Assembly: GCF_021474405.1 (NCBI RefSeq)
Contig: NZ_JAKEIO010000056.1
Location: forward strand, 1 to 47,219
DNA from: [Streptosporangium] indianense
GTDB lineage: Bacteria; Actinomycetota; Actinomycetes; Streptomycetales; Streptomycetaceae
Direction of reading: 5' to 3'
Length of the DNA: 47,219 nt
Below are positions 9,223 to 18,332 of the stretch, piece by piece. A program made the position numbers and the translations under genes. Numbering within the stretch: the stretch's first letter is position 1; each line of letters opens with the position of its first letter. The notes beneath the pieces are model-generated. The model was not told the origin of the DNA. It ran no database searches and saw only the letters and a list, made by a program, of their open reading frames with translations.

Positions 9223-10266
9223 ATGTCGAACGCCACAACCGCCCGTTTCTCCCGCCGCGGCCTGCTCGCCGCCGGCGGTGCTCTCGGGCTCGGCGCCCTC
9301 GTGACCGCATGTGGCAGTGAGGACTCCAAGGACGGCGGCTCGGACGCGAAGGGTGCCGCCAAGTCCGGCCCCTGGTCCTTCAAGGACGACCGCGGCAAGA
9401 CCGTGAGCCTGGACCACGTCCCCACGAAAATCGTCGCGTTCACCGGTGTCGCCGCCGCCTTGTACGACTACGGCATCGAGGTCGAGGGCGTCTTCGGCCC
9501 GACCAGGACCAAGGACGGCAAGGCCGACGTCCAGGCCGGCGACATGGACGTCAGCAAGCTGACCGTCTTCGGCAACCGGTTCGACCAGTTCAACGTCGAG
9601 CAGTACGCGGCCTTCCAGCCGGAGGTGCTCATCACCACCACCTTCGACGCCGCCGGCTCCCTCTGGTACGTCCCGCTGGCCTCCAAGGACAAGATCGCCA
9701 AGCTCGCCCCGAGCGTGGCGATCTCGGTCTTCGACCGGCAGATGCCGAAGCCGCTGCAGCGCATGGCCGAGCTCGCCGAGTCCCTCGGCGCCGACCTGAA
9801 GGCCGCGAAGGTCGTCGAGGCGAAGAAGCGTTTCGAGGCCGCCTCCGAGCGACTGCGCAAGGCCGCCAAGTCCCGCCCCGAGATCAAGGTGCTGGCCGGC
9901 TCCGCCTCGGACGCCATCTTCTACGTCTCGGGCTCCAACTTCTCCATCGACCTGGAGTACTTCAAGGCCCTGGGCGTGAACCTCGTCGAGCCCCCGGAGA
10001 AGGCCAAGAAGGCCAACGGCGGCTGGTTCGAGAACCTCAGCTGGGAGAACGTCGACAAGTACCCGGCCGACATCATCATGATGGACGACCGCGCCTCGAC
10101 CATCCAGCCGGCCGACATCACCGAGGCGACCTGGAAGAAGCTCCCCGCGGTCAAGGCCGACCAGGTCATCTCGCGTTCGCCCGAGCCGATCCTGTCGTAC
10201 GACAAGTGCACGCCCCTGGTCGAGAACCTCGCCAAGGCGATCGAGAGCGCCAAGAAGGTCGCCTGA
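9223..10266 (+). CDS. desE: Ferrioxamine-binding lipoprotein DesE (ABC importer substrate-binding protein)
   Basis: A 347-residue periplasmic-binding-protein-like (FepB/FhuD class) protein. Its N-terminus has a twin-arginine signal (S-R-R-G-L-L at 10-15) ending in a lipobox with cysteine at residue 30, so it is probably Tat-exported and lipid-anchored on the outer face of the membrane. The mature protein binds hydroxamate siderophores (desferrioxamines) for delivery to an ABC importer encoded elsewhere. The adjacent iron box and the following desF-desABCD genes identify it as DesE. No strong ribosome site is seen; the start is set by the signal peptide. Confidence 0.93.
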   Translation: MSNATTARFSRRGLLAAGGALGLGALVTACGSEDSKDGGSDAKGAAKSGPWSFKDDRGKTVSLDHVPTKIVAFTGVAAALYDYGIEVEGVFGPTRTKDGKADVQAGDMDVSKLTVFGNRFDQFNVEQYAAFQPEVLITTTFDAAGSLWYVPLASKDKIAKLAPSVAISVFDRQMPKPLQRMAELAESLGADLKAAKVVEAKKRFEAASERLRKAAKSRPEIKVLAGSASDAIFYVSGSNFSIDLEYFKALGVNLVEPPEKAKKANGGWFENLSWENVDKYPADIIMMDDRASTIQPADITEATWKKLPAVKADQVISRSPEPILSYDKCTPLVENLAKAIESAKKVA

Positions 10267-10388
10267 CGCCTTCCGCCGGTGACGCCTGAACGGCAGCGGC
10301 GCGTGCGGGCCCGTCGTGGCCGTGCGCGCCGTTCCCCGCGCCCCTCAGGTGCCTCCACCCTCTGCCCGAAGACCCCTCAGGAGTCCTC

Positions 10389-11243
10389 GTGACCACCGCC
10401 GTGGCCGCCCCGTTCCGATTCTTCTCCCTCCAGGTCCTGCGGACGAGGCGGCTGGGTCCGTCCCTGGTCCGTGTCACCTTCGGCGGGCCCGATCTGCACG
10501 CCTTCCATTCCGACGGGCGCGACCAGTCCCTGTCGCTGTTCCTGCCGCACCCCGGGCAGCCCGAGCCGGTCGTCCCGCTCGAACTCGGGGACGGCTGGTG
10601 GCAGGGCTGGCGTGAACTCCCGGACGACGTACGGGCCGTGATGCGCTCCTACACCCTGCGCGGTCTGCGCCGGGACCCCGACGAGATCGACATCGACTTC
10701 GCCCTGCACGGCATCGGACCGGACGCTTCCGTCCAGGCCGGCCCGGCCTCCCGCTGGGCCGCCCGGGCCGCCGCCGGTGACCGGGTCCTGCTCCTCGGCC
10801 CCGCCATCGCCGACAACCGGGCGATCCGGTTCCGGCCGCCCGAGGACACCGACCTCGTCGTCGTCTGGGGTGACGAGACCGCCGTGCCCGCCGCCTCCGC
10901 CATCGTCGAGTCGCTTCCCGCCGGCACCCGCGCCCGGGTCTGGCTGGAGGTCCCGCACGCCGGCGACATCCAGGACCTGGTGACCGAGGCCGACGCCGAG
11001 ATCACCTGGCTGGTCCGGGAAGAGGGGAACGCCGAGGGCTCCCCCAAGGCTCTCGACGCCCTCCGCAACGCCCCGCTGCCACCGGCCGAGCGGCCGTACG
11101 TCTGGATCGCCGGCGAGTCGGGGTGTGTGAAGGAGCTTCGCCGGCACTTCGTGCGCGAGCTCGGGATCGACCGCCGCAGGGTGACGTTCGTCGGTTACTG
11201 GCGGCGCGGTGTGAGCGAGGAGCAGCTGCGGGCGGAGGCGTAA
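10389..11243 (+). CDS. desF: Siderophore-interacting protein (FAD/NAD(P)H ferric-siderophore reductase family)
   Basis: A 284-residue protein of the ViuB/SIP family, which reduces iron in imported ferric siderophores so that it is released in the cytoplasm. Visible features are an N-terminal FAD-binding barrel with R-x-Y-T/S-like motif (MRSYTLRGLR near residue 81-90) and a C-terminal NAD(P)H-binding domain ending in the family pattern W-I-A-G-E-S (near 238) and V-x-F-V-G-Y-W-R-R-G (near 262-271). GTG at 10389 is chosen for AGGAG five bases upstream. It follows desE by 122 bp without its own iron box, so it may share the desE transcript. Confidence 0.92.
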   Translation: MTTAVAAPFRFFSLQVLRTRRLGPSLVRVTFGGPDLHAFHSDGRDQSLSLFLPHPGQPEPVVPLELGDGWWQGWRELPDDVRAVMRSYTLRGLRRDPDEIDIDFALHGIGPDASVQAGPASRWAARAAAGDRVLLLGPAIADNRAIRFRPPEDTDLVVVWGDETAVPAASAIVESLPAGTRARVWLEVPHAGDIQDLVTEADAEITWLVREEGNAEGSPKALDALRNAPLPPAERPYVWIAGESGCVKELRRHFVRELGIDRRRVTFVGYWRRGVSEEQLRAEA

Positions 11244-11417
11244 TCCGCAGCCCGCCGCAGCCTTGCCGGAACTCCCGCCGCGGTCCCGACAGGCCCACGG
11301 CGCGACCCGGCCAGGGCTTCCGCCGCAGCCACGCCACGACCGCGCCGCTGCCCCGCCGCGACCCGAGTGACACGAGTGACCACGGTCACGGCAGAGCCCA
11401 CCGACAGCTCGATCAAC

Positions 11418-11436
11418 TTAGGTTAGGCTTACCTAA
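11418..11436. promoter_or_regulatory. Iron box upstream of desABCD
   Basis: TTAGGTTAGGCTTACCTAA matches the DmdR1/IdeR 19-bp consensus at 18 of 19 positions. It lies 65 bp before the DesA start and should repress the desABCD operon when iron is sufficient. Confidence 0.95.
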
Positions 11437-11501
11437 GTTTGGACACCGGAGACCAGCCCACCCCGTCCCACACCGGACTGTCCCCACCGGAGGACCCCCA
11501 C

Positions 11502-12944
11502 ATGCGCTCGCACCTGCTCAACGACACCACCGCGGAGCAGTACCGCCGCTCCGTGACCGACGGAGTCGAGCGGGTGGCCGCCAAACTCGCCGCCACCGAA
11601 CGGCCGTTCACCGGCATCAGCGTCGACGCCCTCGCCCCCCGCATCGACGGGATCGACCTCGACAAGCCGCTGCACGACACCACCGCGGTGCTCGACGAAC
11701 TGGAGGACGTCTACCTCCGGGACGCGATCTACTTCCACCACCCCCGCTACCTCGCCCACCTGAACTGCCCGGTCGTCATCCCTGCCGTGCTCGGCGAGGC
11801 CGTCCTGTCCGCCGTGAACTCCTCCCTGGACACCTGGGACCAGTCGGCCGGCGGCACCCTCATCGAGCGGAAGCTGATCGACTGGACGACCGACCGCATC
11901 GGTCTCGGCCCCGCCGCCGACGGCGTGTTCACCTCCGGCGGCACCCAGTCAAACCTCCAGGCGCTGCTGCTCGCCCGCGAGGAGGCGAAGACCGACTCGT
12001 CGGCGAAACTGCGCATCTTCGCCTCCGAGGTCAGCCACTTCAGCGTGAAGAAGTCCGCGAAGCTGCTCGGGCTCGGCCAGGACGCCGTGGTCTCCATACC
12101 CGTCGACCACGACAAGCGCATGCAGACCGTCGCCCTCGCCCGCGAGCTGGAGCGCTGCACGAAGGACGGCCTCGTCCCCATGGCCGTCGTCGCCACCGCC
12201 GGCACCACCGACTTCGGCTCCATCGACCCGCTGCCCGAGATCGCCGAGCTGTGCGAGCAGTTCGGCACCTGGATGCATGTCGACGCCGCCTACGGCTGCG
12301 GTCTGCTGGCCTCCCTGAAGCATCGGGACCGCATCGGCGGCATCGAGCGCGCCGACTCGGTCACCGTCGACTACCACAAGTCCTTCTTCCAGCCGGTGAG
12401 TTCCTCGGCCGTGCTCGTGCGGGACGCCGCCACGCTGCGCCACGCCACCTACCACGCCGAGTACCTCAACCCGCGGCGCATGGTGGAGGAGCGCATCCCC
12501 AACCAGGTCGACAAGTCCCTGCAGACCACCCGCCGTTTCGATGCCCTGAAGCTGTGGATGACCCTGCGGACCATGGGCGCCGACGGCATCGGGCAGCTCT
12601 TCGACGAGGTGTGCGACCTGGCCCGGGAGGGCTGGCGGATGATCGCCGCCGACCCGCGCTTCGACGTCGTCGTGGAGCCGAGCCTGTCCACCCTCGTCTT
12701 CCGCTACATCCCGGCGGCCGTCACCGACCCCGCCGAGATCGACCGCGCCAACCTCTACGCCCGCAAGGCCCTGTTCGCCTCCGGTGACGCCATCGCCGCG
12801 GGCACCAAGGTCGGCGGCCGCCACTACCTGAAGTTCACCCTGCTCAACCCCGAGACGCAGGCGTCCGACATCGCCGCCGTCCTCGATCTGATCGCCGGCC
12901 ACGCCGAGCAGTACCTGGGAGAGTCCCTTGACCGCGCGTCCTGA
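11502..12944 (+). CDS. desA: Lysine decarboxylase DesA (PLP-dependent)
   Basis: A 480-residue group II pyridoxal-phosphate decarboxylase that converts L-lysine to cadaverine, the first step of desferrioxamine synthesis. The PLP lysine lies in V-D-Y-H-K-S-F-F-Q-P (about residue 293), with a preceding H-V-D-A-A-Y-G substrate/cofactor aspartate motif (about 259-265) and T-S-G-G-T-Q-S-N (about 144-151) typical of the family. ATG 11502 is chosen: CCGGAGGA lies upstream and it fits known DesA length; the frame is open further upstream to 11439 but without a better start. It is the first gene of the iron-box-controlled operon and overlaps desB by 17 bp. Confidence 0.95.
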   Translation: MRSHLLNDTTAEQYRRSVTDGVERVAAKLAATERPFTGISVDALAPRIDGIDLDKPLHDTTAVLDELEDVYLRDAIYFHHPRYLAHLNCPVVIPAVLGEAVLSAVNSSLDTWDQSAGGTLIERKLIDWTTDRIGLGPAADGVFTSGGTQSNLQALLLAREEAKTDSSAKLRIFASEVSHFSVKKSAKLLGLGQDAVVSIPVDHDKRMQTVALARELERCTKDGLVPMAVVATAGTTDFGSIDPLPEIAELCEQFGTWMHVDAAYGCGLLASLKHRDRIGGIERADSVTVDYHKSFFQPVSSSAVLVRDAATLRHATYHAEYLNPRRMVEERIPNQVDKSLQTTRRFDALKLWMTLRTMGADGIGQLFDEVCDLAREGWRMIAADPRFDVVVEPSLSTLVFRYIPAAVTDPAEIDRANLYARKALFASGDAIAAGTKVGGRHYLKFTLLNPETQASDIAAVLDLIAGHAEQYLGESLDRAS

Positions 12945-14205
12945 AAACCCCACAAGAACCCATGACTTCGTGGGCATCGGGCTCGGCCCCTTCAACCTCG
13001 GCCTGGCCTGCCTGACCGAACCGATCGACGAACTCGACGGTGTCTTCCTGGAGTCGAAGCCCGACTTCGAGTGGCACGCCGGCATGTTCCTGGACGGTGC
13101 CCACCTCCAGACGCCGTTCATGTCGGACCTGGTCACCCTCGCCGACCCGACGTCCCCGTACTCCTTCCTCAACTACCTGAAGGAGAAGGGCCGGCTCTAC
13201 TCGTTCTACATCCGTGAGAACTTCTACCCGCTGCGCGTCGAGTACGACGACTACTGCCGCTGGGCCGCGGGCAAACTGAGCAGCATCCGCTTCGGCACTA
13301 CGGTCGCCGAGGTGACGTACGAGGACGAGCTCTACGTCGTGCGGACCACCGCCGGCGACACCTACCGGGCCCGTCACCTGGTCCTCGGCACCGGCACCCC
13401 GCCCTACATACCCGAGGCCTGCCAGGGCCTGGACGGCGACTTCCTCCACAATTCCCGCTACCTCAGCCACAAGGCGGAGCTGCAGAAGAAGGACTCCATC
13501 ACCCTGGTCGGCTCCGGCCAGTCGGCCGCCGAGATCTACTACGACCTGCTCAGCGAGATCGACGTCCACGGCTACCGGCTGAACTGGGTGACCCGCTCCC
13601 CGCGCTTCTTCCCGCTGGAGTACACCAAGCTCACGCTGGAGATGACGTCCCCGGAGTACGTCGACTACTTCCGCGAGCTGCCCGAGGCGACCCGCTACCG
13701 CCTCACCGCCGAGCAGAAGGGCCTGTTCAAGGGCATCGACGGCGACCTCATCAACGCCATCTTCGACCTGCTCTACCAGAAGAACCTCGGCGGCCCCGTC
13801 CCCACCCGGCTGCTCACCAACTCCTCGCTCCACACCGCCCGGTACGACAACGGCACCTACACCCTGGGCTTCCGCCAGGAGGAGCAGGGCAAGGACTTCG
13901 AGCTGGAGTCGCAGGGCCTGGTCCTGGCGACCGGCTACCGGTACGCCGAGCCGGAGTTCCTGGCCCCCGTCAAGGACCGCCTGGTCTACGACTCGCAGGG
14001 CAACTTCGACGTCGCCCGCAACTACGCGATCGACGTCACCGGCCGGGGCGTCTTCCTGCAGAACGCCGGCGTCCACACGCACAGCATCACCAGCCCCGAC
14101 CTCGGCATGGGTCCGTACCGGAACGCGTACATCATCCGTGAGCTGCTCGGCAGCGAGTACTACCCGGTGGAGAAGACGATCGCCTTCCAGGAGTTCGCCG
14201 TATGA
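12928..14205 (+). CDS. desB: Cadaverine N-monooxygenase DesB
   Basis: A 425-residue flavin-dependent N-hydroxylase of the lysine/ornithine monooxygenase family (IucD/PvdA-like). It hydroxylates cadaverine to N-hydroxycadaverine using FAD and NADPH. The FAD-binding GIGLGPFNLGLA is near residue 16, the NADPH-binding GSGQSAAE near residue 193, and the C-terminal L-A-T-G-Y-R-Y (about 331-337) is the family ATGY motif. The start is a TTG at 12928, with GGGAG eight bases upstream, lying inside the end of desA. Its stop overlaps the desC start as ATGA. Confidence 0.95.
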   Translation: MTARPENPTRTHDFVGIGLGPFNLGLACLTEPIDELDGVFLESKPDFEWHAGMFLDGAHLQTPFMSDLVTLADPTSPYSFLNYLKEKGRLYSFYIRENFYPLRVEYDDYCRWAAGKLSSIRFGTTVAEVTYEDELYVVRTTAGDTYRARHLVLGTGTPPYIPEACQGLDGDFLHNSRYLSHKAELQKKDSITLVGSGQSAAEIYYDLLSEIDVHGYRLNWVTRSPRFFPLEYTKLTLEMTSPEYVDYFRELPEATRYRLTAEQKGLFKGIDGDLINAIFDLLYQKNLGGPVPTRLLTNSSLHTARYDNGTYTLGFRQEEQGKDFELESQGLVLATGYRYAEPEFLAPVKDRLVYDSQGNFDVARNYAIDVTGRGVFLQNAGVHTHSITSPDLGMGPYRNAYIIRELLGSEYYPVEKTIAFQEFAV

Positions 14206-14753
14206 GCGCCGCCACCGGTATCGGAACGCTCACCGTCCGCCCGCTCGACCCGCTGAAGGACGCCGAGCTGCTGCACTCCTGGGTCACCCACCCCAAGGCG
14301 GCCTACTGGATGATGCAGGACGCGAAACTCGAGGACGTCGAGCGCGAGTACATGCGGATCGCCGCACACGAGTACCACGACGCCTTCATCGGCCTGCACG
14401 AGGGCCGGCCCGCGTTCCTGATGGAGAAGTACGACCCCCGGTACGTGGAGCTGGTCGGGCTGTACGACCCGGAGCCCGGCGACGTCGGCATGCACTTCCT
14501 GGTCGCGCCGACCGACCGGCCGATCCACGGCTTCACCCGGGCCGTCATCACGACCGTGATGGAGGAGCTGTTCGCCGACCCGCGCACCCGCCGGGTCGTG
14601 GTGGAGCCCGACGTCGCCAACAAGGCAGTACACGCGCTGAACGAGGCCGTCGGCTTCGTGGCCGAGCGCGAGATCGACAAGCCGGAGAAGCGCGCGCTGC
14701 TCAGCTTCTGCACGCGTGCGCAGTTCCTGGCCGCCCGAGGAGTAGCCGTATGA
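14202..14753 (+). CDS. desC: Hydroxycadaverine acyltransferase DesC
   Basis: A 183-residue GNAT-type acyltransferase of the IucB/RimJ-like siderophore family. It transfers succinyl or acetyl from acyl-CoA to the hydroxylated nitrogen of hydroxycadaverine, giving the hydroxamate monomers. Family features are the N-terminal L-H-S-W-V-T-H-P-K-A-x-Y-W motif (about 24-36) and the V-V-V-E-P-D-V-x-N-K-A-V-H stretch (about 133-145) for acyl-CoA binding. It overlaps desB and desD by four bases on each side, so the four biosynthetic proteins are translationally coupled. Confidence 0.94.
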   Translation: MSAATGIGTLTVRPLDPLKDAELLHSWVTHPKAAYWMMQDAKLEDVEREYMRIAAHEYHDAFIGLHEGRPAFLMEKYDPRYVELVGLYDPEPGDVGMHFLVAPTDRPIHGFTRAVITTVMEELFADPRTRRVVVEPDVANKAVHALNEAVGFVAEREIDKPEKRALLSFCTRAQFLAARGVAV

Positions 14754-16519
14754 CCCTGTCCGACGCCGTAGCGCACCTGTCCCCCCACCGCTGGGCGCGG
14801 GCCAACCGCCTCCTGATCCGCAAGGCCCTCGCCGAGTTCGCGCACGAGCGGCTGATCACCCCCGAGCAGGACGGTGAGGGTTACGTCGTCCGCAGCGACG
14901 ACGGCCTGACGAGCTACCGCTTCACCGCCACCCGCCGGGCCCTGGACCACTGGCAGGTCGACGCCGAGTCGATCATCCGCCACCGCGACGGCACCGAAGT
15001 CCCGCTCGCCGCGCTGGACTTCTTCATCGAACTGCGGAAGTCCCTGGGCCTGAGCGACGCCATCCTGCCGGTGTACCTGGAGGAGATCTCCTCCACGCTC
15101 TCCGGCACCTGCTACAAGCTCACCAAGCCGAGGACCACGGCGGCCGAACTGGCCCGCGGTGACTTCCAGGCCATCGAGACGGGGATGACCGAGGGCCACC
15201 CCTGCTTCGTCGCCAACAACGGCCGGCTCGGCTTCGGCATCCACGAGTACCTGTCCTACGCACCGGAGACGGCGAGCCCGGTCCGCCTGGTGTGGCTGGC
15301 CGCGCACCGGTCCCGCGCCGCGTTCACGGCCGGTGTCGGCATCGAGTACGAGTCGTTCCTGCGCGAGGAACTCGGCGCGGAGACCGTCGAGCGCTTCCAC
15401 GGCGTGCTGCGCGACCAGGACCTGGACCCCGGCGACTACCTGCTGATCCCGGTCCACCCCTGGCAGTGGTGGAACAAGCTCAGCGTCACCTTCGCCGCCG
15501 AGGTGGCCCGCCGGCACCTGGTGTGCCTGGGCGAGGGCGACGACGAGTACCTGGCGCAGCAGTCCATCCGGACCTTCTTCAACCGCACCAGCCCCGGCAA
15601 GCACTACGTCAAGACGGCGCTGTCGGTCATCAACATGGGCTTCATGCGCGGACTCTCGGCGGCCTACATGGAGGCCACCCCGGCCATCAACGACTGGCTG
15701 GCCCAGCTCATCGAGGGTGACCCGGTGCTCAAGTCCACCGGACTGTCGATCATCCGGGAGCGGGCGGCCGTCGGCTACCGGCACCTGGAGTACGAGCGGG
15801 CCACGGACCGCTACTCGCCGTACCGCAAGATGCTCGCCGCGCTGTGGCGGGAGAGCCCGGTGCCGTCCCTGGGCGAGGGCGAGTCCCTGGCCACCATGGC
15901 GTCCCTGGTGCACGTCGACCACGAGGGCGCGTCCGTCGCGGGCGCGCTGATCGAGCAGTCGGGCCTCGCCCCGACGGAGTGGCTGCGCCGCTACCTCCAG
16001 GCCTACTTCACGCCCCTCCTGCACAGCTTCTACGCCTACGACCTGGTGTTCATGCCGCACGGCGAGAACGTCATCCTGGTGCTGAAGGACGGGGTCGTGC
16101 AGCGCGCGATCTACAAGGACATCGCCGAGGAGATCGCGGTCATGGACCCGGACGCGGTACTGCCGCCGACGGTCGAGCGGCTGCGGGTGGAGGTCCCGGA
16201 CGACAAGAAGCTCCTGTCGATCTTCACGGACGTCTTCGACTGCTTCTTCCGCTTCCTCTCGGCGAACCTCGCCACCGAGGGGATCCTGGCGGAGGACGAC
16301 TTCTGGCGCACGGTCGCGGAGGTGACCCGCGCCTACCAGGAGTCGATGCCCGAACTCGCCGACAAGTTCCGTCAGTACGACATGTTCGCCCCCGAGTTCG
16401 CCCTCTCCTGTCTCAACCGCCTCCAACTCCGCAACAACGAACAGATGGTCGACCTGTCCGACCCGTCGGGCGCCCTCCAGCTGGTGGGCAGCTTGAGGAA
16501 CCCGATCGCGGACTTCTGA
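14750..16519 (+). CDS. desD: Desferrioxamine synthetase DesD (NIS synthetase)
   Basis: A 589-residue IucA/IucC-type NRPS-independent siderophore synthetase. It adenylates the succinyl carboxylate of the hydroxamate monomer and oligomerises then cyclises it to desferrioxamine E or linear relatives. The family core is visible as G-H-P-C-F-V-A-N-N-G-R-L-G-F (about 146-159), P-V-H-P-W-Q-W (about 234-240), and the ATP-binding K-H-Y-V-K-T-A-L-S-V-I-N-M-G (about 284-297). The start overlaps the desC stop (ATGA) with CGAGGAG upstream. It ends the operon; a strong hairpin follows 12 bp after the stop. Confidence 0.95.
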   Translation: MTLSDAVAHLSPHRWARANRLLIRKALAEFAHERLITPEQDGEGYVVRSDDGLTSYRFTATRRALDHWQVDAESIIRHRDGTEVPLAALDFFIELRKSLGLSDAILPVYLEEISSTLSGTCYKLTKPRTTAAELARGDFQAIETGMTEGHPCFVANNGRLGFGIHEYLSYAPETASPVRLVWLAAHRSRAAFTAGVGIEYESFLREELGAETVERFHGVLRDQDLDPGDYLLIPVHPWQWWNKLSVTFAAEVARRHLVCLGEGDDEYLAQQSIRTFFNRTSPGKHYVKTALSVINMGFMRGLSAAYMEATPAINDWLAQLIEGDPVLKSTGLSIIRERAAVGYRHLEYERATDRYSPYRKMLAALWRESPVPSLGEGESLATMASLVHVDHEGASVAGALIEQSGLAPTEWLRRYLQAYFTPLLHSFYAYDLVFMPHGENVILVLKDGVVQRAIYKDIAEEIAVMDPDAVLPPTVERLRVEVPDDKKLLSIFTDVFDCFFRFLSANLATEGILAEDDFWRTVAEVTRAYQESMPELADKFRQYDMFAPEFALSCLNRLQLRNNEQMVDLSDPSGALQLVGSLRNPIADF

Positions 16520-16530
16520 CCCCACAGACA

Positions 16531-16574
16531 GACGCGCACCCCCGGTGTACGGTCCACCGGGGGTGCGCGTCTTT
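16531..16574 (+). terminator. Intrinsic terminator of desABCD
   Basis: A 17-bp perfect stem (16531-16547 with 16555-16571, arms beginning GACGCGCACCCCC) with a 7-nt loop, followed by TTTC. It starts 12 bp after the desD stop. A short T tract is normal for Streptomyces terminators. Confidence 0.88.
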
Positions 16575-16648
16575 CACGGGCGCGGGGCTGTATCAACGTG
16601 CGGCTCCGCCGCGCGGGCGCGCCCAGCCCCCACGCACCCGCAGACGAT

Positions 16649-18253
16649 TCACCGCCCCGCAGTGCCCCACGGCACCTGGGGCGACCTGTAATAGTCGATG
16701 CCCAGCGCGTCCCACCGCTCCGCCTGCGCGGCAAGCCGCCCCTTGTACCGCTCCCAGTCATGAGAAGCCGCCGACGACCATCCCAACTCGGCGACACCGG
16801 GCAACCGCGGAAACGCCATGAACTCGATGTGCTCGGAGTTCTCGAGCGTCTCCGACCACATCGGCGCCTCGACCCCCCGTACGGCCCCGCCCGGCACCCC
16901 GGGCAGATACGCCCCGGGATCCCAGTCGTAGGACCGCTTCACCTCGACGTACCCCGCCCACGACAACCCCAGCGGCGTCTCCTTCGTGTACTTCATGTCG
17001 AGATACACCCGGTCCGCCGGAGACAGGATCAGCCCCGTCCCGGCCTGCGCGGCCTTCACCACCCGCGCCTTCTCCTCCGCACCGGTGCCGTCCAGCCCCC
17101 AGTACTGGGCGAGAGCTCCCTTCGCCGGGGACGCTCCCGTCAGCTGGTGCCAGCCCACGACCGTCTTGCCGTACTTCGCGACGATCGGCTGCACCCGGTC
17201 CATGAACTTCACGTAGTCCTCATGGCTCGTGGAGTGCGCCTCGTCGCCCCCGATGTGCAGGTACGCGCCCGGGGTGAGCGCGGCGATCTCCCGGATCACG
17301 TCGTCCACGAAGTCGTATGTGACCTCCTTGCCGACGCACAGCGAGCTGAAGCCGACCTCGGTGCCGGTGTAGAGCGGGGGCGCGACACCGTCGCAGTTCA
17401 ACTCGGCGTACGAAGCCAGCGCCGCGTTCGTGTGGCCGGGCATGTCGACCTCGGGGACGACCTCCAGGTGGCGGGAGGCGGCGTACCGCACGATCTCCTT
17501 GTAGTCGGCCTTGGTGTAGAAACCGCCGGGACCACCGCCGACCTCGGTCGAACCGCCGTAGGTGGCAAGCCGCGGCCAGGAGTCGACGGCGATGCGCCAG
17601 CCCTGGTCGTCGCTGAGGTGCAGATGCAGTTTGTTGATCTTGTAGAGGGCGAGCTGGTCGACGTAGCGCTTGACCTGCTCGACGGTGAAGAAGTGCCGGG
17701 AGACGTCGAGCATGGCGCCGCGCCAGCCGTAGCGCGGACTGTCCTTGATCGTGCCGCCCGCGACCAGCCAGGGGCCGGGCTGGACGGTGTCCTTCTCGAC
17801 GGCCGCGGGCAGCAGTTGACGCAGCGTCTGCACACCGTGGAAGAGGCCGGCGGGCCGGGCGGCGGTGAGGGTGAGGCCGCTCCGGCCGCTGTCGAGCCGG
17901 TAGCCCTCGGCACCGAAGGGGCCCTCGGCGAGGCGCAGCCGGATGCCTCCGGCTCCCCGGGTGGTGACGGGGAGGGGATAGCCGGTCGAGGGGCGCAGGA
18001 TCGTCGCGAGGTACTCGCCGACGCCCCGGGCCTCGCGGGTTCCGTCGATGCGGATGTGGGTGCCGCGGGTGATCCGGTACGGGGATCCGCCCGGGGTGAC
18101 GGAGGCGGGCGCGGGGACCACCCGGTCGAGCGGGGTGGTCGGCGCCGGCGGTGCGGGGGCGGCCCCGGTGACCGAGGCGGCCATCGCGACCAGCAGCAGG
18201 GGACCGAGCAGGCGGAGCGTTCTGCGGTGCTGTCTCACACGGCCATCTCTCAC
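16649..18253 (-). CDS. Secreted beta-N-acetylhexosaminidase (GH20)
   Basis: A 534-residue glycoside hydrolase family 20 enzyme that removes terminal GlcNAc from chitooligosaccharides. Residues 1-30 form a Sec-type signal peptide (basic start, L-L-G-P-L-L-L-V-A-M core, A-x-A near 30). The N-terminal GH20b domain is at about 40-165 and the TIM barrel follows, with HLHLSDDQGWR near 210-220 and the catalytic pair H-I-G-G-D-E-A-H (D337, E338). The substrate-assisted mechanism of the family applies. A DasR-like site lies just upstream (18286-18301), fitting induction by GlcNAc metabolites. The protein should act outside the cell or at the wall, feeding GlcNAc uptake. The start at 18253 has a weakly spaced GAAGGGA; a nearby GTG is also possible. 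Confidence 0.93.
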   Translation of the reverse strand: MRDGRVRQHRRTLRLLGPLLLVAMAASVTGAAPAPPAPTTPLDRVVPAPASVTPGGSPYRITRGTHIRIDGTREARGVGEYLATILRPSTGYPLPVTTRGAGGIRLRLAEGPFGAEGYRLDSGRSGLTLTAARPAGLFHGVQTLRQLLPAAVEKDTVQPGPWLVAGGTIKDSPRYGWRGAMLDVSRHFFTVEQVKRYVDQLALYKINKLHLHLSDDQGWRIAVDSWPRLATYGGSTEVGGGPGGFYTKADYKEIVRYAASRHLEVVPEVDMPGHTNAALASYAELNCDGVAPPLYTGTEVGFSSLCVGKEVTYDFVDDVIREIAALTPGAYLHIGGDEAHSTSHEDYVKFMDRVQPIVAKYGKTVVGWHQLTGASPAKGALAQYWGLDGTGAEEKARVVKAAQAGTGLILSPADRVYLDMKYTKETPLGLSWAGYVEVKRSYDWDPGAYLPGVPGGAVRGVEAPMWSETLENSEHIEFMAFPRLPGVAELGWSSAASHDWERYKGRLAAQAERWDALGIDYYRSPQVPWGTAGR

Positions 18254-18285
18254 AAGCGTGTCCCTTCACGAGCCGTCGAGCTCCA

Positions 18286-18301
18286 AGAGGTCTGGACCAG
18301 A
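18286..18301. promoter_or_regulatory. DasR-responsive element (dre-like)
   Basis: The 16-mer AGAGGTCTGGACCAGA resembles the dre consensus ACTGGTCTAGACCACT; the GGTCT and GACCA half sites are both intact. It sits 33 bp upstream of the hexosaminidase start and in the divergent promoter shared with the DUF4429 gene. DasR is the GntR repressor of GlcNAc and chitin metabolism, released by GlcN-6-P. Binding is inferred. Confidence 0.72.
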
Positions 18302-18332
18302 CTCTCGTGAGTCGGGTGGAACAATCCACCCC

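Noticed and set aside
9134..16519. Desferrioxamine genes as a novel system
   Set aside because: All six genes and both iron boxes match the well-described des cluster.
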